Assembly (NCBI GenBank): GCA_012267605.1
Contig: JAAXGF010000273.1
Span: forward strand, 1 to 5,996
Origin: Alphaproteobacteria bacterium
Lineage (GTDB): Bacteria; Pseudomonadota; Alphaproteobacteria; JAAXGF01
Direction of reading: 5' to 3'
DNA length: 5,996 nt
In this document: in pieces, positions 1-5,571 of the stretch
How the letters are laid out: each line of letters opens with the position of its first letter
Position numbering within the stretch: the stretch's first letter is position 1
The notes under the pieces: model-generated
Database searches by the model: none
Told to the model about the DNA's origin: nothing
The model's input: the letters and a program-made list of their open reading frames with translations, nothing else
Made by a program: the position numbers and the translations under genes

Positions 1-43
1 GAGTTGCGGAAGTCGGGTTAGGGTGCTGTATCGCTTACCGGAG

Positions 44-49
44 TAAAAT
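44..49 (+). promoter_or_regulatory. Possible -10 element upstream of the PagL-like gene
   Basis: The hexamer TAAAAT matches the sigma-70 -10 consensus at five of six positions and lies 61 nt before the ATG at 111. No good -35 hexamer sits 16-18 nt upstream of it, so this is weak support. The leader between it and the gene holds only a small possible hairpin (CCTG at 72-75 with CAGG at 82-85) and a purine-rich stretch before the start. Bases 1-43 show no coding sequence I can defend. Confidence 0.2.
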
Positions 50-110
50 CGCGTAAACTGTTTTCGATCAGCCTGGTGAAACAGGGTGCTCAGCGGGGGG
101 AACCAAGGTA

Positions 111-611
111 ATGAAATGCTGGCCTGTGAAAATCGCGGCTGTTCTCATTACATGCTTTTTGGCATTCGAGGCGGCTGCGGAAGATCCAGACTTTCTTGCG
201 CTTAGCGCCGGCGTTTTCGATTTTGATGACGACGAAACAAGTGCCGAATTCCGTTACGAATACTGCTCGGACTTAAAGCTCTTTCATATCGGGCCTTTCG
301 TCGGACTCATGGCAAATACCGACGGCGGTGTTTACGGGTTCGGCGGTCTTTATCTCGATGTCTTCCTACACCGCCGTTTGGTCGTAACCCCAAACCTCGC
401 CGTAGGCGGATATTCCCAAGGCGACAGTAAGGATCTGGGGAGCGTAATCGAGTTTCGTTCAGGGATGGAAATCGCCTATCGATTTGACGACCGTTCTCGG
501 CTCGGTGTTGCGGTACACCATATATCCAATGCCAGTATTGACGATCGCAATCCCGGCGTGAATTCCATCGTCCTCACCTATGCGGTCCCTTTTCATAAGC
601 TCTACGACTGA
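111..611 (+). CDS. PagL-like lipid A 3-O-deacylase family outer-membrane protein
   Basis: This 166-residue protein resembles PagL (acyloxyacyl hydrolase family), an eight-stranded outer-membrane barrel that removes the 3-O-linked acyl chain of lipid A. Residues 1-23 form a signal peptide with a likely cleavage after the AAA at 21-23. The rest alternates polar and apolar residues as expected for beta strands. The diagnostic segment is near the C-terminus: HHISNAS at 136-142 followed by NPG at 147-149. By alignment with Pseudomonas aeruginosa PagL (catalytic His126, Ser128, Glu140), His137 and Ser139 are kept, but the Glu position, reached without gaps, is Asn151 (GVNS). The family assignment is firm; whether it deacylates lipid A is uncertain. 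The length fits PagL, which has about 150 mature residues. The ATG at 111 follows an AAGG at 105-108, which is rather close to the start. The gene stands alone on its strand and converges with the HEAT-repeat gene 24 bp downstream. Confidence 0.85.
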   Translation: MKCWPVKIAAVLITCFLAFEAAAEDPDFLALSAGVFDFDDDETSAEFRYEYCSDLKLFHIGPFVGLMANTDGGVYGFGGLYLDVFLHRRLVVTPNLAVGGYSQGDSKDLGSVIEFRSGMEIAYRFDDRSRLGVAVHHISNASIDDRNPGVNSIVLTYAVPFHKLYD

Positions 612-635
612 ATACGGTCACGCCCGCCAATACCG

Positions 636-1268
636 CTATGCATTGAGGCGGCGAATGGCTTTGACACGCACGGCTTCTGATTCGTCGCTTAGGGCGAGCT
701 GGGCCAGGAGCGTTTGATCCTCGATACGAGCCGCCGCAGCTAATCTGACCTCCGGATCCGAGGATGTGCGGGCCAACTTTGCTAAAAGCTTTTGGTCGTC
801 CAAGCGTAGAGCGGCGGCTCGCCGCACCCGTGGGTCGTCGTCGCCAATGGCGAGATACGCCAAGAATTCCTCGTCCTGCAATCGGACCAACGCGGTCTCT
901 CGAATTTCGGCATCCTTTTCGTCGCGGGCGATGACCGTGAGCACTTGCTGGTCCGACACCCGATTTACCGCGCGTTTACGCACCGTTAGATCGCTGTCCC
1001 CGATCGCGATCTCGGTCAAGATTTCGGCACGATTCAAACGGTCGATCGCCGCTAAACGTACCCGCGTGTCCATATCGCGTCGGGCGATATCAGCCAACAA
1101 TTCTTGATCATCGAGGCGTCGCGTTGCAGCGGCGCGGACAGAAACGTTTTCGTCGTTTTGTGCAATAACTGCGAGAAGTTTTTGATTCTCCTTCTCCCGC
1201 TCGGTCTTCTCCGCCTCCGCCGGATCGGGCGGTTTTGGTCCGCCATCAAAAAGCTTATCAATTTCCAT
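636..1268 (-). CDS. HEAT-like repeat protein, seven tandem 26-residue repeats
   Basis: This is a 210-residue soluble protein with no signal peptide or membrane segment. Residues 1-28 are a charged, proline-containing leader (PKPPDP at 11-16, then Glu/Lys-rich). Residues 29-210 are seven consecutive 26-residue units with no gaps, starting at residues 29, 55, 81, 107, 133, 159 and 185. Each carries a LLAxIA-type first helix, a D near position 10, a VRxAA-type second helix and an RLxDQ-type turn. This is the pattern of short HEAT/PBS-lyase-type repeats, which build a right-handed helical solenoid used for protein binding. No catalytic domain is present, so an adaptor or scaffold role is inferred. 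The partner is unknown. The ATG at 1268 lies 12 nt after the stop of the membrane-protein gene, so the two are probably co-transcribed; only a weak AAAG precedes the start. A lyase function is unlikely because the conserved part is just the repeat. Confidence 0.85.
   Translation of the reverse strand: MEIDKLFDGGPKPPDPAEAEKTEREKENQKLLAVIAQNDENVSVRAAATRRLDDQELLADIARRDMDTRVRLAAIDRLNRAEILTEIAIGDSDLTVRKRAVNRVSDQQVLTVIARDEKDAEIRETALVRLQDEEFLAYLAIGDDDPRVRRAAALRLDDQKLLAKLARTSSDPEVRLAAAARIEDQTLLAQLALSDESEAVRVKAIRRLNA
639..1184 (-). repeat. Seven in-register 78-bp coding repeats (HEAT-like)
   Basis: These 546 bp are exactly 7 x 78 bp and encode residues 29-210 of the HEAT-like protein. The protein repeats share their hydrophobic positions and the VR.AA and RL.D signatures. 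The DNA copies are well diverged, so this is an old internal duplication and not a recent or slipping tandem array. The array runs to the last residue with no C-terminal capping segment. Confidence 0.85.
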
Positions 1269-1280
1269 CGAGCTTTGCGG

Positions 1281-1826
1281 TTATGCGCCGTCGGTCTTAT
1301 TCGGCGATTGTCCAGCTTTGGAAGGACTATCCGAGATGTCCGCCAAATCAGCTCGTGCGACCCCGTCGCTCTCAACCTTGGATGCTAGCCGATCCTTTGC
1401 CGGGTCCGCGACGGGCCGCGCTTTCCGAGGTGGGGATGGTGCCTGAGCCGTTCGTGACGAAGCCGCCGCCTTGGGCCTAGATCCAGCGCGTTTCGCAGCC
1501 GTTCGCTTGCCGCTCTCGGCCAAAATCCTATCGGCAAGCTCTCCGATTCTCGTACGATCGTCCGACGCCTTGAACGACGCTTTGAGTTTGTTAAGCCCCT
1601 CTGGACCGGTGGGCCGAACTTTCTCGATTGCCGCACGTACTTTGGGATCGTACTTCGCAAACATTTCCCATTTCTCTTCGAACGGATCGGGTTCCGGTGC
1701 TGTTGCACCCTTTTTGCCGCGGCCAAAGAACAACCCGCCACCACGTTTCTTACGGCGCGCGTAGTTTTTGAACCAAATACCGAGGGCTATGAGAATCAGA
1801 AGAAGCGGAAAAAATTCAAGGAGCAT
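1281..1826 (-). CDS. Single-pass membrane protein with basic, low-complexity C-terminal tail, function unknown
   Basis: I do not recognise a family. From the ATG at 1826 the protein has 181 residues. Residues 2-19 are a hydrophobic segment (LLEFFPLLLILIALGIWF), directly followed by YARRKKR at 22-28, which by the positive-inside rule puts the rest in the cytoplasm. Residues about 49-106 look like a small helical domain, including FEEKWEMFAKYDPKVRAAIE at 49-68. Residues 107-181 are rich in Ala, Lys, Arg, Ser and Pro and are probably disordered. The start is ambiguous: the same frame can begin with TTG at 1862 (193 residues, 12 more at the N-terminus, MARKRF...), with an in-frame stop at 1881-1883. 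I prefer the ATG because a GGA lies 5 nt before it and the topology is cleaner. The gene ends 12 nt before the HEAT-repeat gene, suggesting the two proteins work together. Membrane anchoring of the repeat protein is possible but inferred. Confidence 0.7.
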   Translation of the reverse strand: MLLEFFPLLLILIALGIWFKNYARRKKRGGGLFFGRGKKGATAPEPDPFEEKWEMFAKYDPKVRAAIEKVRPTGPEGLNKLKASFKASDDRTRIGELADRILAESGKRTAAKRAGSRPKAAASSRTAQAPSPPRKARPVADPAKDRLASKVESDGVARADLADISDSPSKAGQSPNKTDGA

Positions 1827-1934
1827 CACTATCCAGCCGAGCGCGAATCGTTTCCGCGCCAACCATTGTTTCTTCGGGTATCACTTATCGCACGTCGCAC
1901 GCTTGGTACGGTAATCCATGGTAGCACCGTTTCG

Positions 1935-1954
1935 GCGTGGAATCGATTCCGTGC
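1935..1954. other. Palindrome GGAATCGATTCC in the spacer after the aminopeptidase gene
   Basis: Bases 1939-1950 are a perfect 12-bp palindrome. As + strand RNA it can extend outward by two G-U pairs and two Watson-Crick pairs to 1935-1954. On the transcribed - strand the same positions become A-C mismatches, and no T-run follows, so it is not a convincing terminator. It lies in the spacer between the aminopeptidase stop and the membrane-protein start and could be a dimeric regulator site. The spacer otherwise holds a short GGCG-AAAG-CGCC hairpin (- strand) at about 1962-1973. Confidence 0.3.
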
Positions 1955-1991
1955 GCAAATAGGCGCTTTCGCCAAAACTTTATCTCTTATG

Positions 1992-3368
1992 TCAGCGTAC
2001 CGACAACTCGCGTATGACCGTGTAAAACGCGCGTAATCCCATAGCATCGCCGCCGATTGGGCGCCCCGGGCGTGCCTTGACGTTCCAGCCCATCATATCG
2101 GTATGCAACCATTGTCGTGTATCGCCGACGAACTCCTTGAGAAAAAGCGCGGCGGTGATTGCACCGCCGAATGCGCCGTCGGATATGTTGTTTATGTCCG
2201 CCACTTTGCTGTCGAGCGATTCCCGGTATGGTCCCCACAATGGCAGTCGCCACAACGGATCTGATATGGCTGAGGCCCGGGTGACGACTGTCTCGGCGAG
2301 ATCGTCGTCGGGACAAAAAATCGCCGGAATCTCGGGGCCGAGCGCAACTCGAGCTGCGCCTGTCAGCGTCGCGCAGTCGATCAGAAGGTCGGGTGCCTCG
2401 GTAACCGCTTCGGCCAGGGCGTCCGCAAGGATGAGGCGGCCCTCCGCATCGGTATTACCGACTTCCACCGTCAACCCCTTGCGGGTTCGAATGACGTCTC
2501 GCGGGCGAATGGAATTGCCGGAGACGCTATTCTCGACCGCCGGTACAAGCACCCGTAAGCGTACGCCCAAACCCCGCGCCATAATCAATTGAGCGAGGCC
2601 CAGGACTTGCGCGCCACCGCCCATATCCTTCTTCATCAACGACATTCCGCTGGCTGGTTTGATATCCAAACCGCCCGAGTCGAAACACACACCCTTACCC
2701 ACCAGCGTTACGCTAGGCGCGTCGTTGTCACCCCAACGCAAATCGATCAGCCGGGGTTCCCGAATGCTGGCCCGACCAACGGCATGTATTGCGGGATAAT
2801 TCCGCTCGATCAGAGTATCACCAACAATAATTTCATGGCTGGCACCGAATTCCTCGGCCAGGTCAACGGCGATATCGGCCAATTCCTGAGGCCCCATATC
2901 TTCGGCCGGCGTATTTATGAGATCACGTACGAGCGCAATGGAATTGGCGATATCCGTGACCTCGTCGCGATCACACGCCGGCCACAACAGCGTCGCCAGC
3001 TTGTTTTTCGGTTGGGAATACCGAGTGAACCGATAGCATCCTAACGCCCAGCCCAATGCCGCATCGTCTGCTGCCAAGCGGCTGGAAATTAGGGATAATT
3101 GGTAAGCGCTGATTGGCAATGCCGCTGGTAAACCGGCAAGGCTCCAGAGGTTTGGGGCATCCTCAATTCCGACCACTGCAGATTGGATGGCCCCATTGGT
3201 TTCGGGTACAAGACGGAACGATCCAGCCTTCGATTCGAACTGGGTCGCCGCCAACCATTCGCGAGTTGTATCCGGCTGTTGCGCCAGCCAGCTGTCGATG
3301 TCGCCCGGTGCGAGAGGCACCAGCGGTATGGCTGGTGCATCGAATTCCTCGCTCAGCCCCGTGACCAA
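1992..3368 (-). CDS. M17 family leucyl aminopeptidase
   Basis: A 458-residue cytosolic dizinc aminopeptidase of the M17 (PepA/leucine aminopeptidase) family, which removes N-terminal residues from peptides during protein turnover. The catalytic C-terminal domain starts near residue 140 and keeps every expected residue: Lys225 and Asp230 in VGKGVCFDSGG, Lys237 in DIKP, Asp248 in MKKDMGGGA, and Asp307, Glu309 and Arg311 in NTDAEGR. The N-terminal domain is shorter than in E. coli PepA (about 500 residues), as in the short M17 paralogues common in alphaproteobacteria. No signal peptide is seen. The start taken is TTG at 3368, since no ATG or GTG is available in frame between it and the in-frame stop at 3420-3422; a weak GAG lies about 8 nt upstream. 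It follows the TAXI gene by 51 nt and shares its frame. The specific symbol pepA is withheld because a longer PepA may exist elsewhere in the genome. Confidence 0.93.
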   Translation of the reverse strand: MVTGLSEEFDAPAIPLVPLAPGDIDSWLAQQPDTTREWLAATQFESKAGSFRLVPETNGAIQSAVVGIEDAPNLWSLAGLPAALPISAYQLSLISSRLAADDAALGWALGCYRFTRYSQPKNKLATLLWPACDRDEVTDIANSIALVRDLINTPAEDMGPQELADIAVDLAEEFGASHEIIVGDTLIERNYPAIHAVGRASIREPRLIDLRWGDNDAPSVTLVGKGVCFDSGGLDIKPASGMSLMKKDMGGGAQVLGLAQLIMARGLGVRLRVLVPAVENSVSGNSIRPRDVIRTRKGLTVEVGNTDAEGRLILADALAEAVTEAPDLLIDCATLTGAARVALGPEIPAIFCPDDDLAETVVTRASAISDPLWRLPLWGPYRESLDSKVADINNISDGAFGGAITAALFLKEFVGDTRQWLHTDMMGWNVKARPGRPIGGDAMGLRAFYTVIRELSVR

Positions 3369-3419
3369 GATTCGTCTCGCGTCATGTTTACTAATTTCGA
3401 TACGACGAGATTCATTTGC

Positions 3420-4481
3420 TCACGGGCCTATCTTTTCCCTGGAGGGCGGCGGCGCATTCAACCTCCCCACCTCAAAATAGTAGCGTGCTGCGCCTGGGTG
3501 AAGCGGGACGGCAATTCCATCGAGCGAAGACGCCAGCCCTATGTCCTTTCCCATGCGATGCGCTCCGGCCAAGAGCTTTCCGGTCTCTTCGTGCCAAAAG
3601 GCGCGGGTAATGCCGTATACCAAGTCGGCGTCGGTATCAGCCGCGACCAACCATTGGGCGCCGACACGAATGGTGGGTGACTCCGGGACGCCCTGGTAGG
3701 CACCTTCGGGAATTATTCCGCTTTCAAAGAAGGGAAATCGTTTGAGCAGCGTCTCCGCCTCGGCTCCCTCGATCGGAATCAACGTAATTTCGAGGGATCG
3801 GGACAATTCCTGAATCGCTCCGATGGGCGCGCCGGCGACGATAAAAAACGCATCGATCTTTCCTTCCCGCAACTGAATGCTCGCCGACACGGGTTTTAGA
3901 TTAGTTGCCGAAAAATCACCTTTTGTAAGTCCGTATACATCGAGAATTGCCCGCGCCTCTACCACCGTTCCGGAGCCGTCCTCGCCCAGGGAAACTCGCT
4001 TGCCTCGCAAATCTGAGATACGCGCGATTCCCGAATCTCTCCGGGCTACCACATGAACGCTCTCGGGAAAAAGATTTGCGATCGCGCGAAGATTGGTGAT
4101 CTCACCGGTGCTGGCGAACGGTCCCAATCCGCGATAAGCCCAATAGGCAATATCCGCTTGGCTAAACCCAGATTCCAAAGTGCCAGCACCGATCGCCCTG
4201 ACGTTGTCGATTGACCCTTGGGTCGATTTGGCGGAGGCGATAAATCCGGGAACTCCACAACTCCCTCCCTTATCGCATGGGCGTGAACCTGGCGGATTGC
4301 TGATGGCATTCGAGATGACTCCACCGATCGGATGGTAGGTTCCGCCAGGTGCGCCGGTGCCGATTCGAAAAAACCTAAGGTCTTGGGCGGATGCAGACCC
4401 CAGAGTGGCGAGTAGCAATAACGTCGTGACCAGTACCGCTCCAGCAGTATCCATCCACCCTGCGAATTTTACGCCAATCAT
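3420..4481 (-). CDS. TAXI family TRAP transporter solute-binding protein
   Basis: A 353-residue periplasmic substrate-binding protein of the TRAP-associated extracytoplasmic immunogenic (TAXI) family. It has an N-terminal signal peptide (hydrophobic core about 13-28, likely cleavage after ASA at 30-32). The mature protein opens with the family signature: IGTGAPGGTYHPIGG at 40-54, then the cysteine pair CDKGGSC at 69-75, GVPGF at 76-80 and the two-lobe fold beyond. SDLRGKRVSLGEDGSGT at 156-172 is the second typical block. TAXI proteins deliver organic acids or amino acids such as glutamate to a fused DctQM membrane protein; the ligand cannot be read from sequence. No TRAP membrane gene is in the window, so the permease must be elsewhere or the protein acts otherwise. 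The ATG at 4481 has a good ribosome site inside the end of panC and starts 2 nt after its stop, which suggests translational coupling. Confidence 0.93.
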   Translation of the reverse strand: MIGVKFAGWMDTAGAVLVTTLLLLATLGSASAQDLRFFRIGTGAPGGTYHPIGGVISNAISNPPGSRPCDKGGSCGVPGFIASAKSTQGSIDNVRAIGAGTLESGFSQADIAYWAYRGLGPFASTGEITNLRAIANLFPESVHVVARRDSGIARISDLRGKRVSLGEDGSGTVVEARAILDVYGLTKGDFSATNLKPVSASIQLREGKIDAFFIVAGAPIGAIQELSRSLEITLIPIEGAEAETLLKRFPFFESGIIPEGAYQGVPESPTIRVGAQWLVAADTDADLVYGITRAFWHEETGKLLAGAHRMGKDIGLASSLDGIAVPLHPGAARYYFEVGRLNAPPPSREKIGP

Positions 4482-4483
4482 AT

Positions 4484-5371
4484 CTATCCCACCGGTGCGA
4501 CGAGAAGGTTGTCGATGAGACGGGTCGGTCCTATCCGCACTGCGGCTAGCAAGCGTGATTCGGACCTTAGAGCGTCGACCGGAAGCAATGTTGCCGCGTC
4601 GCGCAGCTCAAGATATTCCAAGGTGTTCACGCCCAAGTTGTCGAGTTCCCGCCGGCCCCAATCTAAGGCCTCCAGCACTGGCTCACCGGCGGTCAACCGT
4701 GCGGAAACCGTAACCAACACAGCAGCAAATCGCGTTGCGACCTGGCGCTCGGATTCGCCAAGGAAATCATTGCGCGAGGACATAGCCAGGCCGTCGGGTT
4801 CACGCACTGTCGGGACCGCGACGACTGTGACCGGAATGTCAAGATCACGCACCAGCGCCCGAACGACTTGAAGCTGCTGATAATCCTTTTCGCCGAGGAG
4901 CACGACGTCCGGCTGGCACTGCATCAACAGCTTGGTAACAACCGTTGCGACGCCAGGGAAATGCGATGGCCGACTTAGACCGCATAAATCGTCGGAAAGC
5001 AGATTCACCTTTACCGTTGTTGCGAAACCATTCGGGAACATTTCGTCCACGGATGGTAAGAAAACTAGGTCCACGCCGATGGCTGCAAGTTTTTCAATAT
5101 CCTCTGGAATCCGCCTTGGATAACGGGCGAAATCCTCGTTAGGGCCGAACTGCTTGGGATTGACGAAGATACTTACCACCAATCGGCGGCACCGCCGCCT
5201 GCCTTCCTCGACCAAGGCTAGATGGCCGGGATGGAGACTGCCCATGGTCGGGACCAACGCTACCGTTTCGTGACGAGAACGCCATCCCGCGACTTCACGG
5301 CGCAACATCGACACAGTTTCAACCTTACGAGTTAGGGAGCGGGACAAGGAAGTGGTTGCGTCGGCCGTCAC
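4484..5371 (-). CDS. panC: Pantothenate synthetase (pantoate--beta-alanine ligase)
   Basis: PanC joins pantoate and beta-alanine with ATP to give pantothenate, the last step of vitamin B5 synthesis, in the cytosol. Numbered from the GTG at 5371, the nucleotide-binding block PTMG is at 41-44, the HxGH signature at 47-50, FVNPKQFGPNEDFARYPR at 69-86, GEKDYQQLQ at 160-168 and MSSRN at 197-201, so the catalytic His, Lys, Ser and Arg residues are all present. The start is uncertain. The frame is open to an ATG at 5449 (321 residues), but that adds about 26 residues unlike the family and has no ribosome site. GTG at 5371 (295 residues) has GGA about 9 nt upstream and is preferred. TTG at 5347 (287 residues) is closest to the E. 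coli start but has no visible ribosome site. The gene is followed 2 nt later by the TAXI gene and preceded by the broken peroxiredoxin. Confidence 0.95.
   Translation of the reverse strand: MTADATTSLSRSLTRKVETVSMLRREVAGWRSRHETVALVPTMGSLHPGHLALVEEGRRRCRRLVVSIFVNPKQFGPNEDFARYPRRIPEDIEKLAAIGVDLVFLPSVDEMFPNGFATTVKVNLLSDDLCGLSRPSHFPGVATVVTKLLMQCQPDVVLLGEKDYQQLQVVRALVRDLDIPVTVVAVPTVREPDGLAMSSRNDFLGESERQVATRFAAVLVTVSARLTAGEPVLEALDWGRRELDNLGVNTLEYLELRDAATLLPVDALRSESRLLAAVRIGPTRLIDNLLVAPVG
4487..4493 (-). promoter_or_regulatory. Ribosome binding site of the TAXI gene inside panC
   Basis: On the - strand GGTGGGA ends 5 nt before the ATG at 4481 and lies within the last codons of panC. It fixes the start of the TAXI protein and means that ribosomes finishing panC stop almost on top of the next start (TAGATATG). 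Confidence 0.6.
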
Positions 5372-5463
5372 CGTTTTCGTTCCATTGTGGTACGAATTCC
5401 AGACAACGACTCCGCGTTTACCTTCATCAACAGTCCCGCTCAAATACATAGATTTGGTGCAGG

Positions 5464-5493
5464 TTAATACCGATCCACCCGGTCAGACAACAA
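5464..5493 (-). promoter_or_regulatory. Weak candidate promoter for panC
   Basis: In the roughly 200-nt spacer between the peroxiredoxin stop and panC, the - strand shows TTGTTG (5493-5488), 18 nt, then TATTAA (5469-5464). Transcription from it would begin near 5457, just upstream of the ATG at 5449, leaving a leader of about 85 nt before the preferred GTG. The match is modest. The rest of the spacer shows no clear terminator and no other gene. Confidence 0.25.
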
Positions 5494-5571
5494 AGAGTTC
5501 CGATGCCGCTTGCCTTGGCTCGAAAATCATTTGCGACAACAGGGCAAACAAGCACACCCTTAGATTCGGTG

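Noticed and set aside
4..32. Sigma-70 promoter TTGCGG, 17 nt, TGTATC upstream of the PagL-like gene
   Set aside because: Each hexamer matches only three of six consensus bases, which is expected by chance.
612..635. Bidirectional terminator between the converging PagL-like and HEAT genes (CGGT/ACCG)
   Set aside because: The stem is only 4 bp with a 13-nt loop and there is no T-run on either strand.
639..1184. The 78-bp period as a CRISPR-like or satellite DNA repeat
   Set aside because: The DNA copies are diverged and the periodicity is explained by protein repeats; there are no identical repeats with unique spacers.
2077..2592. Long + strand open frames opposite the aminopeptidase, including 2589-3044 and 3183-3680
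   Set aside because: They are Arg/Ser/Pro-rich antisense shadows of genes with strong motifs on the - strand and resemble no family.
3366..3422. Possible stop readthrough fusing the TAXI protein to the aminopeptidase, since both share a frame and no other stop lies between them
   Set aside because: The shared frame has a one-in-three chance of occurring. One protein is exported and the other cytosolic, and the 51-nt spacer shows no readthrough signal.
5540..5561. Terminator after the peroxiredoxin gene (AGGG/CCCT on the - strand)
   Set aside because: It is a 4-bp stem with a large loop and no following T-run.
5427..5571. The open frame continuing from the peroxiredoxin N-terminal half past the deletion, down to 5427
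   Set aside because: Residues after KYNLHF have no family character in this frame, while the next frame gives a complete peroxiredoxin C-terminus ending at 5572.
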